From Bog-473 sp963788585 (GTDB lineage: Bacteria > Actinomycetota > Acidimicrobiia > Acidimicrobiales > RAAP-2): 64,000 nt of DNA. Below, piece by piece: positions 25,344-33,729 of the stretch. Numbering within the stretch: the first letter of the stretch is position 1; every line of letters begins with the position of its first letter. The stretch lies in contig CAWBHA010000004.1 in the NCBI GenBank assembly GCA_963788585.1, forward strand, positions 372,001 through 436,000. Reading direction: 5' to 3'. The position numbers were made by a program, and so were the translations under genes. A model generated the notes under the pieces. It saw only the letters and a program-made list of their open reading frames with translations, had not been told where the DNA came from and made no database searches.

Positions 25344-26726
25344 TCAGTCGCCGCCGAGCGCCATGTCGGCGATGGCCAGCGTCTGCCCCGCCGCCACGCC
25401 AGGCAGCCAGCGCAGGTCGGCGCCGATCTCGACCACCGATTGCAGCATCCGCTGGAGGGTGGAGGCCACGGTGACCTCACGCACCGGCTGGGCCAGCACG
25501 CCGCCCTCGATCAACAGCCCCTCGGCCCCGACCGAGAAGTCCCCGCTCACCGGGTTCACGCCCGAGTGCACCCCCGTGATCGACTGCACGAAGAGCCCGT
25601 CGCCCACCGTCGCGAGGATCTCGTCGTGGCCCTTCGTGCCGGGGGTGAGCACGAGGGCACGACAGCCCGCCGAGGGTGTCCCGGCAAACCCACCCCGCAC
25701 CGCCGACCCGGTCGACACCGTCCCGGCGCGGCGCGCCGAGACGGTGTCGAAGACGAACATCCGCAACACCCCGTCGGCGATCAGCACGTTCCGCCGACAG
25801 GCCAGGCCCTCGCCGTCGTGTGAGGCCGCGCCGTAGGCGCGGCTGTCGGTCGGGTCGTCGACCAGCGTGATGCTGGGCGCGGCGACGGTCTCGCCGATGC
25901 GCCCGGCGAAGAGAGACCGTCCCTTGACCACCGCCTCGCCCGAGAGCGCCGAGGCCACCACGCCGAGGAGGGTCGAGGCGACCCGAGGGTCGAAGACCAC
26001 TGTGCAATGGGCCGAGCGCGCCTTCTGCGCGCCGAGCATGCGCGTGGCCCGCAGCACCGCGTCGTCCATCGCCTCGTCGGGCACGAGCTCGCCAGGGCCG
26101 CGGCCGACGGTGAAACCGCTGCCCGTCTGGGTGTCGGCGCCTTCCCCCGTGATGGCGTCCACTGACAAAAAGGCATTCGTGCGCCTCCGGTACGACGAGA
26201 TGCCGGTGGTCGAGGCGAGCGCGACCTCCACCCGGCTGTCCGAGTAGTCGGCCGAGGAGACCTGGCGCACCCGGGGGTCGGCGGCACGCGTCGCCCGCTC
26301 GAGATCGAGCGCGAGCGCCACTTTCTTCTCCATGGGGGTGGCGGCGACGCCGTCGTCCCAGAGATCGAGCTCGACCGCCGCCACGCCGTCGGGCTCGGCC
26401 AGCACGACGTCGGGGTCGGCGGTGGCGAAGCGCGCGTTGTCGCGGGCGTCGGCGAGCGTGGTGGCGATCACGGCGGGATCGAGGGATCCGGCCCAGGCGA
26501 AGCCGACCTGGCTCCCAGCATCGCTGCTGCTGCCGGCGCCGGCGCCGGCGCCGACGAGAACGCGGATGCCAACGCCCGAGGAGTCGGCCGACGTGAGCGA
26601 CTCGACCTCGCCCTCGTAGGCCCGTACCTCGGTGTCGGTGCCGCGGGTGACATAGACCTCGAGGCCCTCGCCCGCGCGGGCCTGGGCGACCACGGAGCCG
26701 GCGAGGGCGCGCAGGTCGTCGTTCAC
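25344..26726 (-). CDS. tldE: TldE/PmbA-like metalloprotease subunit
   Basis: A 460-residue PmbA/TldE-family protein, the non-catalytic partner of TldD in a heterodimer that degrades or processes small peptides. It lacks the HExxxH zinc motif but has the family domains: N-terminal VYVTRGTDTEVRAYEGEVESLTSADSSGVGIRVLVG, and C-terminal RNVLIADGVLRMFVFDTVSARRAG and GVNPVSGDFSVGAEGLLIEGG. A Gly/Ala/Ser microsatellite (GAGAGAGSSSDAG) lies near residue 55. GTG 26726 overlaps the tldD stop (GTGA), indicating coupled, stoichiometric synthesis. Confidence 0.9.
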   Translation of the reverse strand: MNDDLRALAGSVVAQARAGEGLEVYVTRGTDTEVRAYEGEVESLTSADSSGVGIRVLVGAGAGAGSSSDAGSQVGFAWAGSLDPAVIATTLADARDNARFATADPDVVLAEPDGVAAVELDLWDDGVAATPMEKKVALALDLERATRAADPRVRQVSSADYSDSRVEVALASTTGISSYRRRTNAFLSVDAITGEGADTQTGSGFTVGRGPGELVPDEAMDDAVLRATRMLGAQKARSAHCTVVFDPRVASTLLGVVASALSGEAVVKGRSLFAGRIGETVAAPSITLVDDPTDSRAYGAASHDGEGLACRRNVLIADGVLRMFVFDTVSARRAGTVSTGSAVRGGFAGTPSAGCRALVLTPGTKGHDEILATVGDGLFVQSITGVHSGVNPVSGDFSVGAEGLLIEGGVLAQPVREVTVASTLQRMLQSVVEIGADLRWLPGVAAGQTLAIADMALGGD

Positions 26727-28120
26727 GCCGTGCCGCCGAGCGTGACCCCAGTGATCCGCAGCGTTGCCTGGCCGCAGCCGACCGGGACGCTCTGGCCGTC
26801 CTTGCCGCACGTGCCGGGCGTCATGTCGAAGTCGGTGGCCACCGCGTCGATGCGACGCAGGATCTCGGGCCCGTTCCCGATGAGGTTGGCGTCGCGGAGC
26901 GGCTCGGTGATGCGGCCGTTCTCGATCAGGTACGCCTCGGTCGTCCCGAACACGAAGTCGCCCGTGGCGGTGTTGACCTGGCCGCCGCCCAGCTTCTTGA
27001 TGTAGACGCCGGTCGGGGTCTGGGCGACGATCTCGTCGGGGTCCTCGCTGCCGGCGAGCAAGTACGTGTTGGTCATCCGGACCATCGGCAGATGTTGGTA
27101 GCTCTGGCGGCGCCCGTTGCCCGACGACTTGCGTCCCTCCTTGCGTGCCCGCAGCCAGTCCCACATGTAGTCGGTCAGGACGCCGTCCTCGATCAAGACG
27201 TTGCGCGCCGGCGCGTGCCCCTCGTCGTCCACGGCGAAGTTGCCCCACTCCCCCGAGACGGTGCCGTCGTCGACGAGGGTGACCAGCGGGCTGGCGACGA
27301 GCTCGCCCACCCGTCCGGTGTAGACCGAGGCGTCCTTAACGATGTGGTCCGCTTCGAGGCCGTGGCCGCAGGCCTCGTGGAACAGGATGCCGCCGCTGCC
27401 GCCCGCGAGCACGATCGGCACCTCGCCCGAGGGAGCGGGGCGGGCGGAGAGCTTGGTCAGGGCACGGACCGCCGCGCGTCGGGCGATGTCCTCGACGCTG
27501 TTGCGCTCGAAGATCTCGAAGCCCTCGGTCCGGGCGAGCGACTCGTAGCCCGTCTGCATGCCGGTATCGCCGTTGGCCACGCAGACGACGTTGAAGCGGG
27601 TGCGGATCTGGTCGTCCTGCGCGAAGAGGCCCTCGGAATTCGCGACGAGGAGGTGGCGCCGGCTGTCGCCGCAGCCCACCTGCACCTGGGTGATGGCGTC
27701 GCCGGCGGCGCGGGCAGCCTCGTCCGCGCGGGTGAGGAGCTCGAGCTTGCGCGCCTTGCCGACGGAATCGGGTGGCGTTCGCTCGCCCGCGCCGTGGTCC
27801 GACAGGGGGTCGAGCGCCACCGTGCGCACGCCCTCGCCGCCCCGGCGGGCCACCGCGGCGGCGGCGCGGGCCGCCGCCAGAAGCCCCGGCTCGCTCAGGT
27901 CGGCCGTGTGGGCGAAACCGGTCGTCTCGCCGTCCACGACCCTGATCCCGGCGCCCCGGGAGCGGCCGGACGACAGTTCCTCGACCTTGCGGTCGTCGAG
28001 CATGGCGCTCGCCGTTGCGGCGTCCTCGGCGAACACCTCCGCCATGTCCCCGCCGCCCGCCAGCGCGGTGGAGAGGACGCGTTCGAGCACGTCAGGTTCG
28101 ATGAGAGCGGTGTCGGGCAC
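26723..28120 (-). CDS. tldD: TldD-like metalloprotease catalytic subunit
   Basis: A 465-residue metallopeptidase with the zinc motif FHEACGHGLEADHIVKDAS and C-terminal GGGQVNTATGDFVFGTTEAYLIENGRITEPL. With TldE it forms the TldD/E protease that trims peptides, in E. coli the microcin B17 leader and the CcdA antitoxin. GTG 28120 was chosen; the open frame continues upstream without conserved sequence. The gene starts 18 bases from the divergent thioesterase. No RiPP precursor was recognised nearby. Confidence 0.92.
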   Translation of the reverse strand: MPDTALIEPDVLERVLSTALAGGGDMAEVFAEDAATASAMLDDRKVEELSSGRSRGAGIRVVDGETTGFAHTADLSEPGLLAAARAAAAVARRGGEGVRTVALDPLSDHGAGERTPPDSVGKARKLELLTRADEAARAAGDAITQVQVGCGDSRRHLLVANSEGLFAQDDQIRTRFNVVCVANGDTGMQTGYESLARTEGFEIFERNSVEDIARRAAVRALTKLSARPAPSGEVPIVLAGGSGGILFHEACGHGLEADHIVKDASVYTGRVGELVASPLVTLVDDGTVSGEWGNFAVDDEGHAPARNVLIEDGVLTDYMWDWLRARKEGRKSSGNGRRQSYQHLPMVRMTNTYLLAGSEDPDEIVAQTPTGVYIKKLGGGQVNTATGDFVFGTTEAYLIENGRITEPLRDANLIGNGPEILRRIDAVATDFDMTPGTCGKDGQSVPVGCGQATLRITGVTLGGTA

Positions 28121-28138
28121 GGCGGTATCGTAATCGTC

Positions 28139-28582
28139 GTGCCCGAAGATCAAGCCTCCCTGGACACCGCGGCGGGGCACGGGCCACACGCGGGGCTCAG
28201 CGCACAGCTCGAGCTCACCGTCGTCGACGGGGACACGGCGGAGCACTTCCGCACGGGCGATGTTCCCGTGTTGGCGACGCCGCGCCTCATCGCCCTCTGC
28301 GAGGAAGCCACCTGCCGGGCGACGGACGGGCACCTCAGCGCCGCGCAGTCGAGCGTGGCGACCCGGGTCCAGTTCGACCACCTGGCGCCCGTCGCCATCG
28401 GATCGATCGTGCTCGCCGAGGCAACGCTCGTGAAGGTGGAGGGCCGGCGCCTCACCTTCACCGTGTCGGCGGCGCGCCTCGAGGGCGACGGCGGTGGCCT
28501 GGTCGGCGCCGGCCGGGTGACCCGGGTCGTCGTCGACCGGGCAGCGTTCCTGGCCAAGGCGGGCGCGACGGACGGGCCCTGA
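28139..28582 (+). CDS. Fluoroacetyl-CoA thioesterase-like (FlK family) hot-dog protein
   Basis: A 147-residue single hot-dog-domain protein. The sequence FRTGDVPVLATPRLIALCEEATCRATDGHL, then SSVATRVQFDHLAPVAIGSIVLAEATL, matches the FlK-type layout. The active-site Thr/Glu/His set would be Thr in LATPRL, Glu in CEEAT and His in FDHLAP. Many actinobacterial homologues are housekeeping acyl-CoA thioesterases, so fluoroacetate detoxification is not implied. GTG 28139 is assumed; the N-terminal 25 residues are poorly conserved. It ends just before the MFS gene. Confidence 0.78.
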   Translation: MPEDQASLDTAAGHGPHAGLSAQLELTVVDGDTAEHFRTGDVPVLATPRLIALCEEATCRATDGHLSAAQSSVATRVQFDHLAPVAIGSIVLAEATLVKVEGRRLTFTVSAARLEGDGGGLVGAGRVTRVVVDRAAFLAKAGATDGP

Positions 28583-28638
28583 GCACGACCCCGGCTCCCG
28601 CTGTCACCGGGCGTCGGCTCCTGGCCGGGGCGGGTCCC

Positions 28639-29775
28639 GTGGTCGCCGCCTTCGCGACCTTCGGGTTCTTCTGGGGCAGCTGGGCGGTGATGCTCTTCAA
28701 CATCCAGCACGCCTTCGGGCTCGACGACGCGCAGCTAGGACTGCTGCTCGCGGTGGCCATCGCCGTGGCGGGCGCATCGAGCGCGGTCATGGCTCACTTC
28801 TGCGACCGGGTGGGGGCGCGGCGCCTGCTGTGGATCGCGCTCCTCGCCTGGGCCGTCCTGCTGTGCGTCCTGGCGCTCATGCACGAGAAGTGGGCCTTCG
28901 CCGCGGCGCTGGTCCTGACCGAGGTGGCCGGCGGCGCCATCGACACCGCCATGAACGCCGAGGCCTCGCACCGTCTCGTCGACCACCCCTCGGTGCTGGT
29001 GCGGCTGCACGCCCTCTTCAACGCGGGCGCCCTGACCGGTGCCGCAGCGGCCGCGGTGGTCATCCACGCCGGCGTGTCCTGGCGCTGGATGTGGCCGGCC
29101 ATCGCCGTCGTGGCCCTGGCGGTCGGGGTGTGGGCCGCCGCCACCGATTCCGGCGCCCCGATGGCGGCGGCCTCGACCGGGTCGTCACACCCCTTGCGAC
29201 GGCTGCGCCGCGACGGGCTGCTCGTGTTGCTGGCCGTGTTCGCGCTGGCCGAGATCACCGAGGGGGGCGTCGACACCTGGGGCGTCCTGTACCTGCGGAA
29301 CCACCTCGCGACGGGCGTGCTGCTCGGGGCCGGCGCCTACGTGGTCGGGCAGGCCGTGGCGGCGACCACCCGGGGGGCCGGCGGGCCGGTACTCGGGCGG
29401 CTGGGCAGCCGGCGGGCGCTGGTCATCGGCGGGTGCGTGGCCGGCGCCGGCATCCTGCTCGAGTCACTGACGTCGCTGTCGGGCCTCGCCGCGGTCGGGC
29501 TGGCGCTCGGGGCGGGAGGCGCGTCGCTGTTCTGGCCGCTCGTCATGAACACGGTGAGCCGGCAGGCGAGCCAGGTGGTGAGCGCGGTTGGGGCTTTCAC
29601 CGCGGCCGGCTACGTCGGTTGGGTGGCTGCGGCGCCCATCGTCGGTTGGGTCTCGCAGAGCCTCGGACCGGCCCGGGGCCTCCAGATCCTCGCGTTGGCG
29701 GCATTCGGGGTGGCTGGGTGCACCCTCCTCAGCCGGCCGACAAGCGGCCGGCCCCGCAGAGGGGTGACGGAGTAG
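28639..29775 (+). CDS. Major facilitator superfamily transporter
   Basis: A 378-residue integral membrane protein with about eleven to twelve hydrophobic helices and the usual motif A after helix 2 (HFCDRVGARRLLW). It resembles the fucose-permease/YbjJ-like MFS branch (FFWGSWAVMLFNIQHAFGLDDAQLGLLL; AEITEGGVDTWGVLYLRNHL). Substrate unknown. GTG 28639 is a conservative start; an in-frame CTG at 28579 would make it overlap the thioesterase stop. It is followed by dxs after 15 bases, so the three plus-strand genes may be one transcript. Confidence 0.82.
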   Translation: MVAAFATFGFFWGSWAVMLFNIQHAFGLDDAQLGLLLAVAIAVAGASSAVMAHFCDRVGARRLLWIALLAWAVLLCVLALMHEKWAFAAALVLTEVAGGAIDTAMNAEASHRLVDHPSVLVRLHALFNAGALTGAAAAAVVIHAGVSWRWMWPAIAVVALAVGVWAAATDSGAPMAAASTGSSHPLRRLRRDGLLVLLAVFALAEITEGGVDTWGVLYLRNHLATGVLLGAGAYVVGQAVAATTRGAGGPVLGRLGSRRALVIGGCVAGAGILLESLTSLSGLAAVGLALGAGGASLFWPLVMNTVSRQASQVVSAVGAFTAAGYVGWVAAAPIVGWVSQSLGPARGLQILALAAFGVAGCTLLSRPTSGRPRRGVTE

Positions 29776-29790
29776 CGTGGTGCGACCGCC

Positions 29791-31791
29791 ATGATCCTGC
29801 AGAGCATCGAGACGCCCGCCGACGTCAAGGGCCTGAACTACGAGGAACTCGACGAGCTGTGCTCGGAGATCCGGGGCTTCATCGTCGACACGGTGACCAC
29901 GACCGGCGGGCACCTGGGCTCGAACCTGGGTGCAGTGGAGCTGACGCTGGCGCTGCACCGGGTCTTCGACTCGCCGCGCGACGTCATCCTCTGGGACACG
30001 GGGCACCAGGCCTACGTGCACAAGCTGCTGACGGGCCGGCGCTACGGCTTCAAGACGCTGAAGCAGGCCGGCGGGATGAGCGGGTATCCCAACCGGTCGG
30101 AATCGGAGCACGACTGGATCGAGAACAGCCACGCGTCGACGGCCCTGTCCTACGCGCACGGCATCGCCTCGGGTTTCGCACTGCGTGAGGTCGGGGCCGA
30201 CCGCCGGGTGGTGGCGGTCGTCGGCGACGGGGCGCTGACGGGCGGCATGGCCTACGAGGCACTGAACAATCTCGGGCACTCGCGGCGCCGGGTGGTGATC
30301 GTCCTCAACGACAACGGCCGGTCCTACGCGCCCACCGTCTCCCAGTTGTCGCAGTCGCTGACCACCTTGCGGCTGAACCCGACCTATACGGCCGCCCGGG
30401 AACGCCTGCGCCTGCGGCTGCGAGAGCTGCCGGCCTTCGGCGAGCTGGCCTACTCAAGCGTGCACTCGTTGACGCAGGCGCTGCGGGAGATGGTGGCTCC
30501 GCACACGTTCTTCGAGGCCTTGGGGGTGCGCTACGCCGGGCCGATCGACGGTCACGACATCGAGCACATGGAGCAGGCCTTCACGCACGCCGCCGAGTGG
30601 GACGGCCCCATCGTGGTGCACGTCCTCACGCAGAAGGGGCGGGGGTACGCGCCGGCCGAGGAGGACGACATCCAGCGCTTGCACGACGTGAAGGCGTCCA
30701 AGGCGTCCGTCGGCGACAACGCGAATGCGATCGGCAGCTCGGCCGGGCTGGCCGTCGGAGGGTCAGCCGGGTCCGACAGCGGTGGCGTGGCGTCGGCGGG
30801 ATCGGCGGCCGCGTCCGACGACCTGCCCCAACGGGCCGCGACGTATACGGAGGCCTTCTCCCGTGCGCTGCTGGCAATCGCGGAGGAGGACCCGCGGGTG
30901 GTGGCGCTGACGGCGGCCATGCCGGGGCCCACGGGGCTGCTGGCCTTCCAGGCCCGCTACCCGGACCGCTTCTTCGATGTCGGCATCGCCGAGCAGCACG
31001 AGGTGACGGCGGCGGCGGGCATGGCCATGGCCGGGCTGCGGCCGGTCGTCGCGGTCTACTCGACCTTCTTGTCCCGCGCCTATGACCAGACGAACCTCGA
31101 CGTCGGGCTGCACGGCTGCCCGGTCGTCTTCGTGCTCGACCGGGCTGGCATCACCGGGGACGACGGACCCAGTCACCATGGGGTCCTGGACATGGCGCTG
31201 GCGCTCTCGGTCCCTGGAATGACGGTCTTCGCACCGTCCTCGGCCGAGGACGTCGAGCCGATGCTCCGGGCGGCTCTGGCCCTCCAGGGGCCTTCGACGA
31301 TCCGGGTGCCCAAGACAGCACCGCGTCACGTGGCGCCCGACGAAGTCGGTGCCGGGCTGACGGCCCGCCGCCTGCGCGACGGCGACGGGTCCGTCTGCCT
31401 GCTCGGGGTCGGGAAGATGGTGGCCGCATGCCTGGCAGCGGCCGAGGAGCTTGCGCTTGAAGGTGTCGACGCGACGGTGTGGGACGTGCGTGTGGTGTCG
31501 CCGCCCGACCCGGCGATGCTGGGGGATGCAGCGCAACACCAACTCGTGGTGACGGCGGAGGACGGAGTGCGCTTCGGGGGCGCCGGCGCGTTCCTCGTCG
31601 ACGCGATGGGGACACAGGTGCAGTCCGGCCGCCTGCGCGGTCCGGCGACCCTGAACCTCGGGGTTCCCCGGGAGTACCTGGCGCAGGGCAGGGCCGACGA
31701 CATCCTGGCCAACCTGGGCCTCGACGGGGCCGGCATCGCCGACAGCGTGCGGCGGGTGACGCTCGAGATGGTGACCGAACCGCCGCACTGA
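29791..31791 (+). CDS. dxs: 1-deoxy-D-xylulose-5-phosphate synthase
   Basis: A 666-residue thiamine-diphosphate enzyme making DXP from pyruvate and glyceraldehyde 3-phosphate, the first step of the MEP isoprenoid pathway. It contains GGHLGSNLGAVELTLALH, DTGHQAYVHKLLTGR, the ThDP/Mg motif GDGALTGGMAYEALNN near residue 145, ThDP-ring residues in DVGIAEQHEVTAAAGMA, and DRAGITGDDGPSHHG. The linker between the first two domains carries an extra Gly/Ser/Ala-rich stretch of about 40 residues (NANAIGSSAGLAVGGSAG region). ATG 29791. Confidence 0.96.
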   Translation: MILQSIETPADVKGLNYEELDELCSEIRGFIVDTVTTTGGHLGSNLGAVELTLALHRVFDSPRDVILWDTGHQAYVHKLLTGRRYGFKTLKQAGGMSGYPNRSESEHDWIENSHASTALSYAHGIASGFALREVGADRRVVAVVGDGALTGGMAYEALNNLGHSRRRVVIVLNDNGRSYAPTVSQLSQSLTTLRLNPTYTAARERLRLRLRELPAFGELAYSSVHSLTQALREMVAPHTFFEALGVRYAGPIDGHDIEHMEQAFTHAAEWDGPIVVHVLTQKGRGYAPAEEDDIQRLHDVKASKASVGDNANAIGSSAGLAVGGSAGSDSGGVASAGSAAASDDLPQRAATYTEAFSRALLAIAEEDPRVVALTAAMPGPTGLLAFQARYPDRFFDVGIAEQHEVTAAAGMAMAGLRPVVAVYSTFLSRAYDQTNLDVGLHGCPVVFVLDRAGITGDDGPSHHGVLDMALALSVPGMTVFAPSSAEDVEPMLRAALALQGPSTIRVPKTAPRHVAPDEVGAGLTARRLRDGDGSVCLLGVGKMVAACLAAAEELALEGVDATVWDVRVVSPPDPAMLGDAAQHQLVVTAEDGVRFGGAGAFLVDAMGTQVQSGRLRGPATLNLGVPREYLAQGRADDILANLGLDGAGIADSVRRVTLEMVTEPPH

Positions 31792-31829
31792 CCGGCTGCG
31801 CACGCGGTGACGGCCAGGACGTTTGTGGG

Positions 31830-32573
31830 TCAGGCCAGATTGGCGCCGTTCTGTCGCACGAAGTCGTTGACCGCGTAATACGCCTCGATCGACTCCCCGG
31901 CGTCGCCCCAAAAGCCTTCCTGGACGTCGTGGGCCATCTCGCCCTTGCCGACGTAATGGTTGTTGACGTCGGTGATCTCGAGTTCACCGCGGCCGGACGG
32001 GACGAGGTCGCCGATGATGTCGAAGACACCCGCCTCGTAGCAGTAGATGCCGGTCACGCAGTACTCGGACGCCGGCGTCTCCGGTTTCTCCTCGATGTGG
32101 ACGACCTTGCCGTTCTCGCCGAACACGGGGACACCGAGGTGTCGCAGGTGCTCAGGCTCGGGCACCCGCGAGAGAAGGATGCGTGCCCCGCTCGGGTCCG
32201 CGCAGAAGGCGTCGACCATGGGCCTGATGGAGCGCTCGACGATGTTGTCGGCCAGCATCACCAGCACGGGGCCGCCGTCTGCGAAATGGGCGGCGAGACC
32301 GAGGGCCTCCGCGATCCCGCCAGCCTTCTCCTGGTAGGCGTACGACAGCTGATTGATGCCGTACTCGTGGCCGTTCCCGAGAAGCCGCAAGAACTCGCCG
32401 GCGTGCGTGCCGCCGGTGACCAACATGATCTCGTCGATGCCGCTCGAGACGACCGCCTCGATGGACCAAGCGATCATCGGCCGGTCGTAGATCGGCAACA
32501 GGTGCTTGTTGGTGATGCGGGTCAGGGGGTAGAGGCGAGATCCAGTCCCGCCAGCCAGGATCACACCCTTCAC
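31830..32573 (-). CDS. rfbA: Glucose-1-phosphate thymidylyltransferase-like sugar nucleotidyltransferase
   Basis: A 247-residue nucleotidyltransferase. MKGVILAGGTGSRLYPLTRITNKHLLPIYDRPMI at the N-terminus is the RmlA nucleotide-binding motif. VTGGTHAGEFLRLLGNGHEYGI, YQEKAGGIAEALGLA, MLADNIVE and VVHIEEKPETPASEYCVTGIYCYE follow. It forms dTDP-glucose or a related sugar nucleotide for cell-surface glycans. It is about 40 residues shorter than classical RmlA and lacks the C-terminal tetramer-stabilising part, like other short actinobacterial RmlA homologues. It follows the adh gene on the same strand. Confidence 0.88.
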   Translation of the reverse strand: MKGVILAGGTGSRLYPLTRITNKHLLPIYDRPMIAWSIEAVVSSGIDEIMLVTGGTHAGEFLRLLGNGHEYGINQLSYAYQEKAGGIAEALGLAAHFADGGPVLVMLADNIVERSIRPMVDAFCADPSGARILLSRVPEPEHLRHLGVPVFGENGKVVHIEEKPETPASEYCVTGIYCYEAGVFDIIGDLVPSGRGELEITDVNNHYVGKGEMAHDVQEGFWGDAGESIEAYYAVNDFVRQNGANLA

Positions 32574-32615
32574 GGCCGCGCTCCCGCTTCGGACACCGTT
32601 TGCATGGCGTGCTTT

Positions 32616-33726
32616 CTAGTCGAAGGTGAGGACGCCGCGCGCGACGCGCCCGGCGTGCATCTCGTCGACGACCTCTCCGAAACGGTCGAGCGGACAGCGT
32701 GAGCGACACCAGCTCGTCCAGCATGAGCAGTCCCGCTTGATAGAGGTCGACCATGAGCGGGATGTCGTGATGCGGCCGGGCCGACCCGTAGCGGCATCCG
32801 AGCAGGCCCCGGTCCACATAGGCCAGTGCGTTGATGTCGACCGAGACCTCGGTCCCCCGGGGCGGGATCCCGATGGCTACCGCGTTGCCGGCCCAGTCGA
32901 GGCAGTCGAGCGCGCTCCTGAGCACGGCAGGGTGTCCGACACAATCGAAAGCCCAGGTGACGCCGCCGAGGGCGAAGAGGGCACCGGCCGCCGACTCCTT
33001 GTCGGCCGGAAGGAGCTTCCGGATGGCGGCCGCGGCATCCGTCGCGCTGGCGTCGACGAAGTGCGTCGCGCCGAACTGGCGACCCAACTCCTCCTTGGCT
33101 GCGACGGTGTCGACGGCGACGATACGGGTCGCCCCCGCGATGCGCAGTCCCTGGATCACGTTGAGGCCGACACCACCCACACCGAAGACGGCTGCCGTGT
33201 CGCCCGGGCGGACTTTGGCGCGGTTCAGAACCGCCCCGACTCCGGTCAGGACGCCGCAACCGATGAGACAGGCCGAGGAAAGCGGAACCTCCTTGGGGAT
33301 CTTCACCGCCTGCACCTCGCTCACGACCGTCATCTCCGAGAAGACCGAGGCGGCGGCGAAGTTGGAGGCGGGCTCACCTTTGAAGGTGAACGGCGTCGAG
33401 ATGTTGCCGAGCGAGCTCCTGCACCAGGTCGGGTGGCCCGTACTGCAGGCGCGGCAGGCCCCGCAAGAGGCCAGGGTCGCGATCACCACGTGGTCACCGG
33501 GCTGCACCGAGCGGACGGCGTCGCCCACCGCCTCCACGACGCCTGCTCCCTCGTGGCCCAGCACGGCGGGCGCGGGGAACGGGATCGTCCCGTCGATCAC
33601 GGACAGGTCGGAGTGGCACACGCCGGCCGCCTCGATACGCACCTGGACCTCGTTCGGCCCCGGACCGCGTACCTCGAGGGCGTCGGTGACCTCCACCCCC
33701 TCGCCGGTGTACACGATGCCTCGCAT
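32616..33726 (-). CDS. Zinc-dependent alcohol dehydrogenase, frameshifted
   Basis: A class III-like medium-chain zinc dehydrogenase (about 369 residues if repaired). It shows GVCHSDLSVIDG with catalytic Cys, GHEGAGVVEAVG, the structural-zinc cluster CGACRACSTGHPTWC, and the NAD fold VFGVGGVGLNVIQG. The first frame runs to DELVSLT. The expected C-terminus PLDRFGEVVDEMHAGRVARGVLTFD continues in another frame. One extra base near 32694-32700 explains this, since the total length is a multiple of three plus one. It could be a real pseudogene or an assembly error. It lies 3 bases after fadD3, inside the steroid-degradation operon. Confidence 0.8.
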
Positions 33727-33729
33727 TTG

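Noticed and set aside
26532..26553. GGCGCC repeat in tldE as possible structural DNA
   Set aside because: It is a short in-frame Gly-Ala microsatellite of the kind expected in high-GC coding DNA; no further signal.
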